A stretch of DNA of 64,000 bases from Telmatactis stephensoni (lineage: Eukaryota; Cnidaria; Anthozoa; Actiniaria; Isophelliidae), in assembly GCA_029948255.1 (NCBI GenBank), contig JALIZF010001701.1, positions 186,001 through 250,000 of the forward strand, in the 5' to 3' direction. The notes under the pieces were generated by a model. The model ran no database searches. It was not told where the DNA came from and worked only from the letters and a program-made list of their open reading frames with translations. Of this stretch, positions 11,899 through 24,442 are shown in pieces. A program made the position numbers and the translations under genes. How positions within the stretch are numbered: the stretch's first letter is position 1; each line of letters opens with the position of its first letter.

Positions 11899-14800
11899 TT
11901 AACAACTATGCTGCTTCATATACTCCATGTAAAACATACAAGAATTATGCCACCAGCAAAATGCAATAATAACAATTATATGCCACCACTGATGACTTGA
12001 TCCAATGTAATTCAGCTTTCCTGAAAGATATTTTCCAATACTGAATTAAACATTTACTCAAATTTATCCAGCTGGGTGCAAAGAGATCTAAAGACACTAA
12101 TTAAGTGAGAATTATGTCAGTAGGGATCTGTGAAGAACTGCCGCAATGGTAATAATTTTCCAACTTAAACAAATAGATGTTTGTACATGTACATGTAGGT
12201 TAATGTGTTTAACTTCATAATAATTATGAAGCTAATTATTAGCCTGTTTCACCAACCCAGCTAATTATATCAGTTTGCTTGGAGACTGATTGCTTGTGTA
12301 CTTGTGTTAATCATGTGCACTCACTGTTTCTTATACAGTGGAGTGCATTGGAGTGTTTAATGAAAACATTTTGCACATTTGATTTGACAGTTTGAATGTG
12401 CTGCTGTTATACTAAATGTCAAGTGTTGTTAGGGGGCGGAGTCAATGTTTGATTGCTAAATACACACGTTCTGAAATTCTTACAGAACATTACAAATCTT
12501 CAAACTGTTCAAAATGTTTGAATAATAATCGTGAGATACTATGATTTTGACTTGCGACATTTTGAACAGTTTGACATAAAACCATCTTATGTGTAGTTGC
12601 TAATATGTAACTTGTGGCTCAAACCATGCCTCTTGCTTTAGTTTTTCCTTCTTCATCTTACCTGGAAAATATCTTTCAGGAAATTTCAGTGCATAAAACA
12701 ACATTGCAAGGATTCCTAAAATGTACATTACTGCAACTCTTGGGATAAAAAGCTAGTGAAACAAAAAGAAAAAGACTTCTTAGTCATAAAGCATCTACAA
12801 TGAACTTTTTAGTGAGTGTGTGTGGCATGCAGTAATTAATAAGGTAGCCAAAGGTTGTACATATGTAGTTTGGCTGTCATTAAGTGGTTGGTAAGATGCC
12901 AGTAAGTGGTTGGTAAGGTGTCAGTAAGTGGTCAACTGGTAAGGTGTCACTTTTGGTTGGCAAGGTGTCAGTAAGGTGTGGATGGTAAGGTGTCATTAAG
13001 TGGTTGGTAGGGTGTCAGTAAGTGGTCAGTAAGATGTCAGTAAATGGTTGGTAAGGCATCATTAAGTGGTTGCTAAGGTGTCAGTAATTAGTTAATGAGG
13101 TTTCAGGAAGTAGTTGGTAAGGCGTCATTAAGTGGTTGGTAAGGTGTCAGTAAGCAGTAGGTAAGGTGTCAGTAAGTGGTTGGTAAGGTATCAGTAAGTG
13201 GTTGGTAAGGTGTCAGTAAGTGGTTGCTAAGGTGTCATTAAGTGGTTGCTAAGGTGTCATTAAGTGGTTGCTAAGGTGTCAGTAATTAGTTAATGAGGTT
13301 TCAGGAAGTGGTTGGTAAGGTGTCAGTGTATAATTGATAAAGATTATTAGACAAGTGTTACTAAGGCTTTGGAAATTGTATAGTGCAATTCCCACGACAC
13401 TGCTCAACACAATGTCACCCTTACCCTAACAATTTCCTCAGAAAATCCACCATTGAGGTACACCCAGTGTCCAGCAGGAATTAAACCATATGCTACCAGG
13501 GTACAAAATAGTAAAAGTCTTTTAAAGGCCCAGGCTGATGACAGGAAGCGAGGGTGTGCTTGAAGAACGAGGGTTAGCGATGTCAGCAGGAAAACTCCAG
13601 TTAAGTATAGTATTTGTAAAGTCTGAAAAAATACAAAATACAAATGATTGAAAATGTAGATATGACATAGTATACTGTAGGCAATCTATCATTTTCCCTT
13701 CATCTACATCTACATCTACATTTATTGAGTTAGCAAAAACTATAATTACAGTTATCACGCTAACTATAAATTAAAATAATAATAATAAATAAATTAACAA
13801 ATTTGAATAAAAAAATATATATATTAAAAATCATATTGAGTGATAATAAATAAAAAAAAAAAATTAATCTTCCCTCAAGAAAAGGCTTATTTTTTTCTTG
13901 AATACATCTACACTAGTAGAAGACACAATGTCAATAGGTAAATTGTTCCATTCTCTTATTGTCCTTGGAAAGTACGAAAATTTAAATACATCATTGTTCC
14001 TTCATCCTTAGCTTCCCTTTCTTCCCCTGTCTGTCCATATACCCCATATTCAATCACTGCCTCCAACCATCCCATCTTCCTGTCTATTCTCCCTTCCCTT
14101 CATTTTTCAGTTCAATCCTTCAACCCTCTATTCATTAGCCTCCTTTCCTCCATCAATCCATTATTTCCTCCCTTCCTCAGTCTACCAATCAATCCAAGCC
14201 TCATTCCCTCCCTCCCTCCTTCAATTCTTTCATCTCTTGTCTACCCATCCATCCTAGCCTTATTTCTTCTATCCATTCCTTTTCTTCAACGTCCTTTTCC
14301 AACCCTTCATTCCTTCCTCCTTTCCTGGCCTCTACGCTGCATGCATCTAAAATGTTGTCCATATCTTACCTTATGGCAATAGAAAGCATAGAAAACAGAT
14401 GGGATATAGCATGTACATAGACCTAAAGATATCCCAACAAGATCTAAGGAAAACCAGATATGGAAGACTTTCTCTGAGTGACAATTAAATAGATGGTACC
14501 CAGCAGAGAAGAGCATACAGCACTATAGAGGTAAATTATATCAATTAGATTTAGTAGACTAGAGCGATAACACTAAAACCGTGAAATAACTTAGCAACTA
14601 AATAGAGACAAATAGTAGCAAAACCCTTTGTTTTCTATTGTTTCATTAGTACTATTTGTATTTGTTAGTTAGTACTTGTTTCACGGTTTTAGTGTTATCG
14701 CTCTATGCAAAAAGGTTACATACATCTTTTGCATTTACATTGATGGATTCTTCAATTGCATATATTCAGGGCTCTAGTTATAGAAGCCAGAAACCTGGCT

Positions 14801-17441
14801 ATATATCAAAGAAAAAAATTAGGCTCTATTCTGGATATTTCTGGGAAGCAAGCAGAGCAGTGAGAGCACCAGTCTGTCACGCATTACGACTTCAACACGG
14901 TTTAATCTTGGACACTAACGATTGGTATTGACTGCTGGTATTTACAACTAAGGGCTCACAAAATATGAATATTTATCATATTTAGGCATCAATCATTGGT
15001 CAAAACCCTGATCTGAATAATAAAGGCAAGCTTAGCACTAGGGTGGTTGTGTTTGCTAACACATCCTCGTTATACTTTTCATTAATGGACTTCTATATCT
15101 AATTATTCAAACTTAATCATGTTGCAGAAAACAATTCAAAGAACAATGCCATGAAAGCATATCAAAGAGTTTTTGGTAGGCTAAAGTTTTCGAAATGAAA
15201 TGATGATGATGTTTGATGATGTTTAAAGATGATATAGAAGCAAAGAGAGGAAAAGAAAGATAGAGTCTGAGAGAAAGCGCACTTTTTTGCCGGAATAAAA
15301 TAAAGTGTGAATGCTCATATCAGTCCTATTCGTTTGTTTTCATCATCATCTAAATAAAGTGTAGTCTTCAAGTTGTTGTTCTTATAGATTCTTTAGAAAC
15401 AACGTTATTTTTTATAGTCTCTGTTTTCAACTGATTCGTTTGGTGCTTCTTTAGCAGATATCTAAACGTCGACAATCTTGTGATACTCATAACTGTTATC
15501 AATTGAGTTTCGTTATTATTGAATTAAGTTTCAACCAGTAACGATCTTTGAAATCGGTATTATGAAAAGGCAAAACAAGCTATTATCCTCATAATCAAAG
15601 TGGATCCCGCATTTCGAAGAAAGGAACTGTATGTTATAATAAAACTCAAAGCATGACCTTCACAGAATAATTTGCCGCGAGCTTGCACAATAAACGTAAA
15701 GTGAAGCCGAAGCTTGTATCACGGCATGTTAATTAATGATAATAGCTAGTACAGGGCCTGGTTTTTCTGAAGCGGGCTCGCGCTAACATAGAGTTAAAGT
15801 ATTTTTCGGTAACACTAACATACTTTAAAACAACCAGGCTCAGTTCAGTAAAAGCGAATCCAAGCACGTAGTTGAAAATATATTTAATTCACTGTTGGTT
15901 ACAAGTGAATTAACTGATTCAACACAAGACATTAGTAACGTGAAGATATTTACCCGTAACAGAATCCCACGCAAAGTTTTGCTTGTATTGAAATATACTA
16001 GTTTTTGTTGAAGAAAATTATGGAAATATATGCGAAAGCCGCTTCTAGCAAACACAATGAAGTTAGAAACCTGAATGGAAGTCATGTTTGAACACTGGAT
16101 TAACACGTTACTGTTAGGTCTCTCTGAAACGATTGTCTAGATCGCCATATATGGTGTTTCATGCATATATACATATTAATTGACCGCACAGAGTGCGGTC
16201 CTTAGTGTCCACAAATAAACCGTGTTGAAGTCGTAATGGTCTGTGGTCCCAGATTCAATTTCTGGACTGGGCATCACATGTGACTTATTCATTCTCTCCC
16301 TTGCATCTTGTTTTTGTCTGACTGTTCTTCATATTAGATTTAGAATGTAGTGGTAGTGTGAGAGAGAACAGTGTCCCCCAATTAGTGCACAAGAACTGTA
16401 TCCCCCAATTAGTGCACAACCACTAGTCAGAACACATATGACACTTATTAATTCTTATTGATAAATTCTATTGAGTAACCTATGCATTACCTGAAAACCT
16501 ATCAGAAGAGCAGTAAAGACCAAATAATCAGCCACGCTAGAATCCAATATATTTGGAATCTTGAAGAAATCATCATAAACCAAAAGGACTAAAAAGTAAA
16601 GAAATCCTCCTAGATGAGACCATATGTTGATGCTTTCATTTGATATCATACATAAACTGTAAACACAACCAAAGAAAGCTTTTATAAATGAATGAGTTGA
16701 AACAGCACACAGGTGCAAGCCCAGGAACCAGACATTTTTTATTGCCTTGACTATCCATTAGGTATAGTCACTCAGAAGAAGTCTTTAATTTCCCAGGCTT
16801 TAATGTCCAGTGTTACGTTACTTGAATCAGATAAATGATGGTGGATCACCATCACCATCCAGGCATCAGGGTTAAAACATGAGGCACAAGACAGTGAAGC
16901 TAATTAAAAATAATTGACCTCCCACCCCTCCCCTCCCCAAACATAGAGAATGAGGTGAAGGTCACCAACTGCCTACAAAGGCTACAATCTAAAAAGGCCT
17001 TGAATTTTTCCTAATAATAGATATACAGTAATAAATGGTGAAGTTTATAGAAGGGAGCAAATAAGGTTACCTTATTCCTACCAAAAGTCAGCTAGTGTCC
17101 TCCAAATATTTTACATCCATAAAAAGTCAGATTTCAAACATTTCAAACCTAAAAAGCCTTTACAGCTCTCTGTTACCGTTTTACTCGAGAACACCCTCGG
17201 GATATTACAGTGAAATAGTAGGCGTATAATGTTAAATATTAAGACTTAATGTACTCCACCCAGTCTATTTATACCTTTTGATACACTTTTTATAGTTCAG
17301 ATACGCACGGTAACCATCTGTTATAAACACGTTTCCGCGTAAGAAATATGGTACTTCATGATACTCGTAGAGTTTTATGGAATTTCCTTGAGTTTTGTAA
17401 GGATCTTCGATGTCAATCTGGACATCAGAGGACGCCGCCAT
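11899..17441 (-). CDS. PAQR3: PAQR3-like seven-transmembrane protein, complete
   Basis: Minus-strand exons in coding order: 17441-17275, 16656-16491, 14522-14370, 13622-13425, 12752-12662, 12020-11899. All introns are GT..AG and the phases close, giving 298 residues; vertebrate PAQR3 has about 311. Diagnostic segments are ITDGYRAYL and CIKSLCMISNESINIWSHL at residues about 40-71, FYAFYCHK, GHWVYLNGG, FPERYFPG and GSSHQWWHIIV near the C-terminus. His70 (in WSHL), His268 and His272 match the three-histidine metal site of the PAQR family. The start at 17441 (AAGATGG) has a better context than the in-frame ATG 24 codons upstream. In vertebrates PAQR3 is a Golgi protein that binds Raf kinase and affects other Golgi cargo; the same role here is inference. 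The stop codon is followed after 11 bases by a transposon end. Confidence 0.93.
12880..13325. repeat. 22-bp minisatellite
   Basis: About 20 degenerate tandem units of the type GGTAAGGTGTCAGTAAGTGG, with variants such as GTCATTAAGTGGTTGCTAAG. It lies inside the fourth intron of the PAQR3-like gene. Each unit contains GTAAG, so the array is full of potential splice-donor words when read on the plus strand, opposite to the gene. Confidence 0.93.
14560..14705. mobile_element. MITE, TAGAG-ended family
   Basis: A 146-base element with perfect inverted ends of about 27 bases beginning TAGAGCGATAACACTAAAAC. Its centre has the word AACAATAGAAAACAA (inverted), shared with two elements at 25298-25452 and 25627-25771. 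It lies in the second intron of the PAQR3-like gene. Confidence 0.85.
16205..16440 (+). mobile_element. Degenerate tRNA-type SINE
   Basis: The segment contains a weak B-box-like word (AGATTCAATTTCT), a CATCACATGTGAC motif and a 3' part (GTAGTGGTAGTGTG..CAGTGTCCCCCAATTAGTG) shared with 40223-40275. A sequence resembling its 5' end (AACACGG, GTCGTAATG) occurs inverted at 14875-14900. It lies between exons 2 and 3 of the PAQR3-like gene. Confidence 0.5.
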
Positions 17442-17513
17442 CTTGATTGAAAGCTGGTGAAATGTCGGCTTACATCTTTGCGGATAAATCTCAACTTCCC
17501 CACAAATCATCAC

Positions 17514-17936
17514 AAAGAATGAGCTGTTCTTTCCATGATAAATTCAGCTAGTGTTTATGTTGTTTCTTAACAAGAAAATCGTGGTATTAATCACAATCTT
17601 TTAAAGAAATTCTCGAAACGCTTGGCGAAACGTGTGTGCTGCATGAGTGACGGGGTCGAATCCAAAATCACTATAAAGTCCAAGCAATTCCAACAGATAC
17701 CAAATATTTAGAACCCCGTTTGGCTAACAATCATCAATTCCAATATTTCAGAGCCAATATCCCAAATCGCCTTCGAACACACAAATTATTTAGGGTGTAC
17801 TTAACACAAAGCCGGAACACCGCATTTTTCTTGATCTCAACCAGGCGTTCCTCGTTGCTTCCAAATAAGGACAAAGTCGGACAAAGTGCTGTGGGGTTTA
17901 GGCACAGGCAGCCCAGCCACTTCTCCTGACGATGTT
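17514..17936. promoter_or_regulatory. Upstream region of the PAQR3-like gene
   Basis: This unique-looking stretch is the probable promoter area of the minus-strand PAQR3-like gene. No TATA box or named site stands out. Its left-to-right end (17893-17930) carries a word, CAGGCAGCCCAGCCACTTCT, that recurs inverted near 23220-23245, so part of it is dispersed repeat. Confidence 0.3.
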
Positions 17937-19573
17937 TATTTTAATAATTTATTTACTATTTTATTGATACGCTAAAAAGACAAAAAAAATGCGCGCGCTT
18001 GTTTTAATTTGCTTGGCGCGCGCGCTCTTGTTATGCATGGGTTTCCTGTGGTAATATCCTCCCGATATCCCACGGGACGAGCGCGCGCTTGTTGTGAATG
18101 GGTTTCCTGTGGTGATCCCGCGGGACAAAGCTACTTTGTGAGAAGGTATGAAACACGGTCACGTGACAAAATACATTTTCGCTTGTATTTCACCAGCTAA
18201 GAAAGAAAATATCGATTTTTCTTCGAATATGTAAACAAAGTATTTATGTCCAAACAACTTAATATTTTTGAGCGTTCAAAGTTTGTTATTTGACGAGAAT
18301 TTCACCTGGGAAGCTTTGACTCGCGATGGACGTATGTGTGCCCCAGGTTGATTGGACACATTTCCGTGAAGCGCTCGGGATTTTTCACTCGTTGAGTTGT
18401 CGAGGGACGTCGGATAGCTATCGTGAGTACACGAGAGTTTTCCGAAATCTAAAAAAGTTTTCGGAATTTCATTCATACCATCCATGGATGAAAAACGCTC
18501 ACAAGTTTACTTGAAACGGTGCTGGTTTTGGACTACAAAATTACTTCTTGGAAGAGGTTTTTGAAAATTTCAAAAGCTTTTATGTTCATACAAGACTTCG
18601 AAACAATTCTTCACTGTAAATGAGCGGGCCTTCAAGGTATTTGAGAGTGATTTATGAGTAATTTTTTGAAGTTTTGTTGACAGTGTCGCTCACAGCTTCA
18701 TGTACAATGCTACCAGTTTTGGACTGCAAAAATTACTTTTTTGGAGTGTTTTAGGACGCTTCATAAGTTTTCATGTTCATATAAGATTTCGAAACAATTA
18801 TTTATATGAAATGAGCTAATTTTTAAAGTTATTAAGCTAATGTTAGGCATAAAATTTTGATTTTTTTGCTGTGCATTTTGACACTCGGTCGGTGGTCTCA
18901 TAGAGAACGAAAACTTATTCCAGCTGAGAATTTGCAAAAATACATACAAGAAGATTGTAAACAGTTCAGTTATAAACAGAAATAAAGTGAGTTTTGAAAC
19001 CTGTTATGTCTTTTTTATTGTTTCTTGGGCTTGAATTTGTTTGTTGAATTTGTTGGGCTTTGTATGTTGTTCTACCTTGATTCGTTTGCTTTCTTGTTTA
19101 CGCTACGCGTTCAACTGATTAGAAATCATAAAATGACACAAAAGAAAAATTTTGCCCCTATATTATAAACAAGTAAATGGGGCCGAGGAAAATTAAGGAT
19201 TAATTCAGGAGTGTATTCAAATTTTTTAATTTACAAGCATGCAGCTTTTGAGGAATAATCAAGCACACACATGTCAAACTTCCCTTCGGAGACTGTTCGA
19301 CTTACTTTACGATACTTCAACGAGTGAAAAATCCCGAGCGCTTCACGGAAATGTGTCCAATCAACCTGGCGGGGGGCACACATACGTCCATCACGTGACC
19401 CGTGTTTCATACCTTCTCACAAACTACGCTTTGTCCCGCGGGATCGCCACAGGAAACCCATTCACAACAAGCGCGCGATATTACCACAGGAAACCCATGC
19501 ATAGCAAGCGCGCGCGCCAAGCAAATTAAAACAAGCGCGCGCATTTTTTGTCTTTTTAATAAATTATTAAAAC
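17937..19573. mobile_element. Large foldback element with about 450-base arms
   Basis: The ends are TTTTAATAATTTA and its inverse. The arms share in inverted order: AATGCGCGCGCTTGTTTTAA, AGGAAACCCATGCATA, TCCCGCGGGA, AAGGTATGAAACACGG, CACGTGA, CACATACGTCCAT, and GAAGCGCTCGGGATTTTTCA. The spacer (about 18500-19240) contains repeated words (GGTTTTGGACT..AAAATTAC at 18522 and 18716). The small frames in the arms are mirror shadows of each other. Non-coding. Confidence 0.85.
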
Positions 19574-19869
19574 TAGCCTACCTAACAGTAGAAAATGCTG
19601 ACTTTAATGCAGAGGTGTAAGAAGTAGAAGTACAAGAAGTACAAGTACAAGAAAATTAAATTATACAAAAATGTAGTTCCCCAAAAAATTTTCTATAAGA
19701 AAGTAAAATCTCGTTTCTATTGTCTAATACTTAGCTATAGTGCCACTATTTATTTCAAAGGTTAAAAGTGATCACTCAGTTTTTTTTCTTTTCAATCAAT
19801 CATTCTAAGGGCCTTTTCAGACGAGAGAGGGTGATCATATATAGTAGGGATTTATTTTTTTCCATGGGG

Positions 19870-20549
19870 AAAACACAAGTTGTCTAATTTGAACAGGCTT
19901 TGAGTTTGTAGTTTGGAATGTTTTGATAAGCCTGTGAATTAAAGTGTATTAACTAAAGTGCGATGTTAGAGAAACAACAACAAAAAAGAATGCATTATGA
20001 ATATTTTGCTTGTAATATTTTGCTTTAAGACCTGATTATATGAACTGGACTGCATTAAGTTTTCTTTTCCTTCAAGGCTACTAAACTTTATTCAGTTTCT
20101 TCCAGACTTGTTCATATAGTCTGGTCAATAATGCATGGCCGTAACCAAGGGGGTTGCAGAGGGTGCATGTGCACCTTCCCATTCGAAGCCAAAGGTCCGC
20201 TTATCTATAATTGTGCAAGCTCTCAGTAATCGGGAGGTCCACTGCTTTCCTTTCCCCCTCGCCCAATGAATGTTAGGAAAAGGTACCCCTCTCCCTCACT
20301 GAGCATTGAAATATTGGGAAAAGGACCTCCCAAGTCTGAGCACCAAAATTCAACAATTTGAGTATGCCACTTATCTCCCACTGAAGACATAGTTCCACTT
20401 GTATTTGGTCCAGTTTAGATAATCATGATGCATTCATTTTTTTGTTTGTCAAACATCACACTCTAGTTAATACATTTTGATTCACAGGCTTATCAAAACA
20501 TTCCAAACTACAAACTCAAAGCCTGTTCAAATTAGACAACTTAAACACT
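19870..20549. mobile_element. Foldback element, 680 bases
   Basis: Inverted arms of about 100 bases share AAGTTGTCTAATTTGAACAG, GGAATGTTTTGATAAGCCTG and GTATTAACTA. The centre holds a degenerate stretch around 20130-20350 with pyrimidine-rich tracts. No protein coding is visible. Confidence 0.8.
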
Positions 20550-21517
20550 TGTTTAACAATTTTTTTGTCCATAAATTGATAATTTTAATGACTGGTCTTT
20601 AATAGTTTGTAGTAAGCTATAATTACATTTTTATTATATTGATCAACTACTAATCATTACAGTCATTTTTCAAAACTGGAAGAAAATCACTTCATTACTT
20701 AAATTCATAAATATAATATAAAGTGAATTTGAACTTTAAGTCCTATTTCTATCTTAATCCATAAAATCACGTTTCTACAGATGCGACTGTAAGAAGGAAA
20801 CATCTTGGTTGAATTTGGCAACTGTTGAGCAACAATTCGCCGATCAGAAGTTTGGGCTCGTGACCTGCGTGATCTCATAAAACAATGCGATTTTATCTAA
20901 AAATGCTCACTAGATGTATAGACACAGTAACAAAAGGGAACAATCTGAACTTCCAAATAACAATTTAAAATGATACTCAAAATATAACCTCTGACAGGGG
21001 TTATAACTTCAGCCAAATTCTCGATGGCAGAAGCAAGAAATTCAGCTCATGTTCGCGGGATGAACATTTCAAGAAGAATTATAACCAACATCTTAAAAGT
21101 ATTACGCTTTTACTTAGCAGTACGAAATAGAAATTACCTTTAGAGACAGTTTTGGGGCATAAAATACTGATACTCACCTTCTATACTTTCAAGTTGTCAA
21201 ACTTGCGAGTGGAGAGAACATGGGCAACGGTTTTATACGGTAGGCTCGCAAGGCAGTGTGGTAAAAAAGGCTGACACCTGGTGTATGACCACATTTAAGG
21301 ATACTCTGTGCTTTGTATTGCCAAAGTCTATCCAGAGGGTCAGACATGAAGTATAGGACTTTGGATTATTTTTAAAGCCCTGTACGTCATGTATGACTCA
21401 ATATATTATTAATACGGTTATTGTTCTAGAGTGGTACAGTGTTCGGGTCTTATATGAAGTACTTCAACACGGAACAGAGAGCATTGTGGTTAAAATCGAG
21501 GTCGGTCAGAGACCTAG

Positions 21518-23149
21518 TTACTCGGGCTACCTGTGGTAGCTCGAGTCTAGGTTTACCTTTTCGGTCTATCAATCTATCAATCTATCAATCTATCAATCTA
21601 TCAACGTCGCAAATCGGCAAATTACCCAGAAGCCTTTGGGGTACACTGTTGACCACGATGCTTCCTGTGGTCGCGAGAGATTGAGAACAAAATGGCGGAC
21701 GCTATCAATCGGAATTTTTTTCGAACTATTGGCTTTTAATCTCAAGATACTTTGCTTTAATCGTTAATATCGAATTCTCGAATTTAGTGATGACCTTCTT
21801 ACCAGCTGTTGTAATCAACTTATAATGTATTGATCGTCCAAGAACACGATACAGATCGATTTGTGGCAGCGAACTTCACTTGAGGACAGACATGTAAGAC
21901 ACGGAGATATTGTCTTTAATAGATCAGTAGTTTGTTTAAAATAATATTTCACTACTGCTTGAACATAATATTTGCTTACACGGTGTCTGCAGTCATGCTC
22001 TTCCTGAGAGCCGTGTTCTACAATGTTTGTTTCTTTCTAGTTTTTGACTAGAAGATTCTTGCCTTTGCGTAATAAGGTGACTAGGGTGTATTCAATAATT
22101 AAGCCAGGAAACAGGAATTAGTAAATGGTGCAAAATTACACCAAATAAACAATGGAAAACAAATGATTTTTATTATTAACTTATAAATATTTAGTGCAAA
22201 TATCTGTATTTTGTACAATGTCATTTTTATATTGAATGCACTTTATTGTCAATCATGCTCAATGTTAGCAGATAAAAATATAGTGATGGATAATCATGGA
22301 AATGATAGTAATGTTTATGAGACCTTATATTAGCAACAGTTGAAGAATAATTTTAGAATACATGTACAAAATGATATTTTCAATCAATGAAAAGTGATAC
22401 TCAACCACAAATTTGTACAAGCTTTTTGCAACCATGTTCACAGAAACAAGATAAAGTGGATTGAATTGAAGATATTACTGTATGTAGTAGTATCAGATTG
22501 ATGTGCATGGAGGAGCTATATATGGTATCGGTAATGAGCATATATTGTATGACATTACACTTCAAATAAAGCATCAGCAACTGACTACTGCTATAATCAT
22601 TGATCTGCTTCATATTAAAAACATGGTAATACATGTATCAAAAAGTTGTGTTAAGAAACTGAAATGATTTCATAGAAAGGTAACTGTGGTACTTCTAGAA
22701 TCTACCAATGTGACAATGGCAATATCAAAATCATTTTAACTTGGATATCGAAACAGTCTGCCACAGTTTGTAAGTTTTGTTTCCATAAATCAAAGTAAAA
22801 AAGTACAGAATAGAAATTTAAATTGTGTGAGCTATAATGTATTATAATCTATAGATCATATTGGATCATTTGATAGGCATTTACAAAATAAAGCAGACTG
22901 TATACTGTATATGTCTGGCATGATAAAAAGACCAGCAGTATATTAATAACCACCATGATGTGGTACAATTATGTACAAACTACTTTCTCTCCAATATAAT
23001 TTGTGTTCTACTCTGGGAGTACTTGTCATGCATTTTTGCAATCAAAAGACTGACAAGTCAAACTGGTTTCCATCAACTTCTGTTCTCCATTTCTCCCAAG
23101 TACTCTACACAGGTGTAGCCCGAGTGAACGCCTATTAGGCGTCTAGTTT
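21518..23149. mobile_element. HINE/Helentron-like non-autonomous element, copy 1
   Basis: A 1632-base unit that recurs at 28715-30346 with the same spacing throughout (offset 7197 at both ends, no net indel) and no difference noticed by eye. Visible structure: a left end TTACTCGGGCTAC, an eight-base tandem repeat (TCTATCAA)n about 45 bases in, a subterminal inverted repeat GTAGCCCGAGT near the right end, then a hairpin (ACGCCTATTAGGCGT) and CTAGTTT. No target-site duplication is seen. This order (subterminal inverted repeat, microsatellite near one end, hairpin near the other, no duplication) is that described for Helentron-associated elements; the class call is inference. The largest open frame is a 77-codon minus-strand one without motifs, so it cannot move by itself. 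Confidence 0.72.
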
Positions 23150-23224
23150 GTAGATTAGATTTGCTTCCTTGCTCGCTCGCTTCAGGCTCGCTCGCTGCGT
23201 CAGCAATAAACATCCATTGTCAGG

Positions 23225-24330
23225 AGAAGTGGCTGGGCTGCCTGTGGTTTAGGCTCAGTTTTCAGCCGTCGGGTTTCAGCCGTCGGGGTTTCGTGCGCCC
23301 GCGATACTCTCCCCCGTGACGGCTGGGCGCGTGGACTAAGCATTGTTTGGCTAGACCAATCAGCAATCTGCCCCTCGATTTTCAAGGGGCATAAATTAAA
23401 ATTCCATTGTAACCACCAAACGCTTTCTTCGTGATTTTGAATGATTTCTTTCGGTCTGAAGTACGTTTTCACATGGAGATATTAACAAAGGTGATAAGTC
23501 AAACCGGGAATTCAAAATTGTTGTTTGAAAAGCTAGACTGAAGAAATTTATTTCAGCGGTCGAGAATTTGATACTCCCAGTTGATCAATAATCAAAATGT
23601 CAATAACTGAGTTGCTCTCAATGTTTTCACCAAACAACTGTTATATGAAGTCTCATAAATAACTTGATTTTCTCTCGTACACAAAGTGCATGCTTTTTAA
23701 CGGACAATGGAGGTCAAAAAAGTTCGTAAATTCATCAAATTTATAGATTTACACAGACCACAGGTAGCCCAAGCTCACTATTAGTGGCTATTTACAAGAG
23801 AATGTATGTCACTCAATAACACTCAAAATTTCTGTCTTAATTTTAATAAAATTCCACGAGACTTCTAGAGTGTGTTTTTCATGCTTTCTTCTAACCTCTG
23901 AATGAGTTTCAGCGAAATTCGTCGATTTTAACTGCTCGCCCTAAGCCACTCAAAAATGGAGAGCTCAAAAATGAAAACTCTCCATTTTTGAGTGGCTTAG
24001 GGCGAGCAGTTAAAATCGACGAATTTCGCTGAAACTCATTCAGAGGTTAGAATAAAGCATGAACAGCTCACTCTAGAAGTCTCGTGGAATTTTATTAAAA
24101 TTAAGACAGAAATTTTGAGTGTTATTGAGTGACATACATTCTCTTGTAAATAGCCACTAATAGTGAGCTTGGGCTACCTGTGCACAGACAACTACTTTGA
24201 CCTCTTGCCCTTGATTTGACAGATAATGCGTTGCGTCACAGACAAGACTTTCAGCTCACGCGCCCAGCCGTCACGGGGGAGAGTATCGCGGGCGCACGAA
24301 ACCCCGACGGCTGAAAACTGAGCCTATGTG
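23225..24330. mobile_element. Palindromic element next to the Bzz1-like gene start
   Basis: Outer arms near 23250-23335 and 24250-24327 are inverted copies (GGCTCAGTTTTCAGCCGTCG.., CGCCCGCGATACTCTCCCCC, CCAGCCGTCACGG words). The right arm ends about 115 bases before the start codon of the Bzz1-like gene, so it probably lies in its promoter or 5' leader. A separate foldback MITE (23759-24182) is nested within. Confidence 0.75.
23759..24182. mobile_element. Nested foldback MITE with 7-base duplication
   Basis: A 424-base hairpin with arms of about 200 bases meeting at CTCTCCATTTTTGAGTGGC and its inverse. The ends are CACAGGTAGCCC / GGGCTACCTGTG, and CACAGAC flanks both sides (23752-23758 and 24183-24189), a likely target-site duplication. 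The terminal GGGCTACCTGTG is also present at the left end of the 1.6-kb HINE-like element. Confidence 0.88.
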
Positions 24331-24442
24331 GGGTTCGGATCGGAAGTGATTTTGTCAGTTTGCAAGACTTCTTGCGCGAAGTATAAATCATCGACCAAGA
24401 ATGAATTACTAACTTATTTTAGATTTCCGGTTAGAAACGAAT

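Noticed and set aside
22401..22634. 77-codon minus-strand frame, repeated at 29598-29831
   Set aside because: It is duplicated only because it lies in the duplicated 1.6-kb element; it shows no protein motif.
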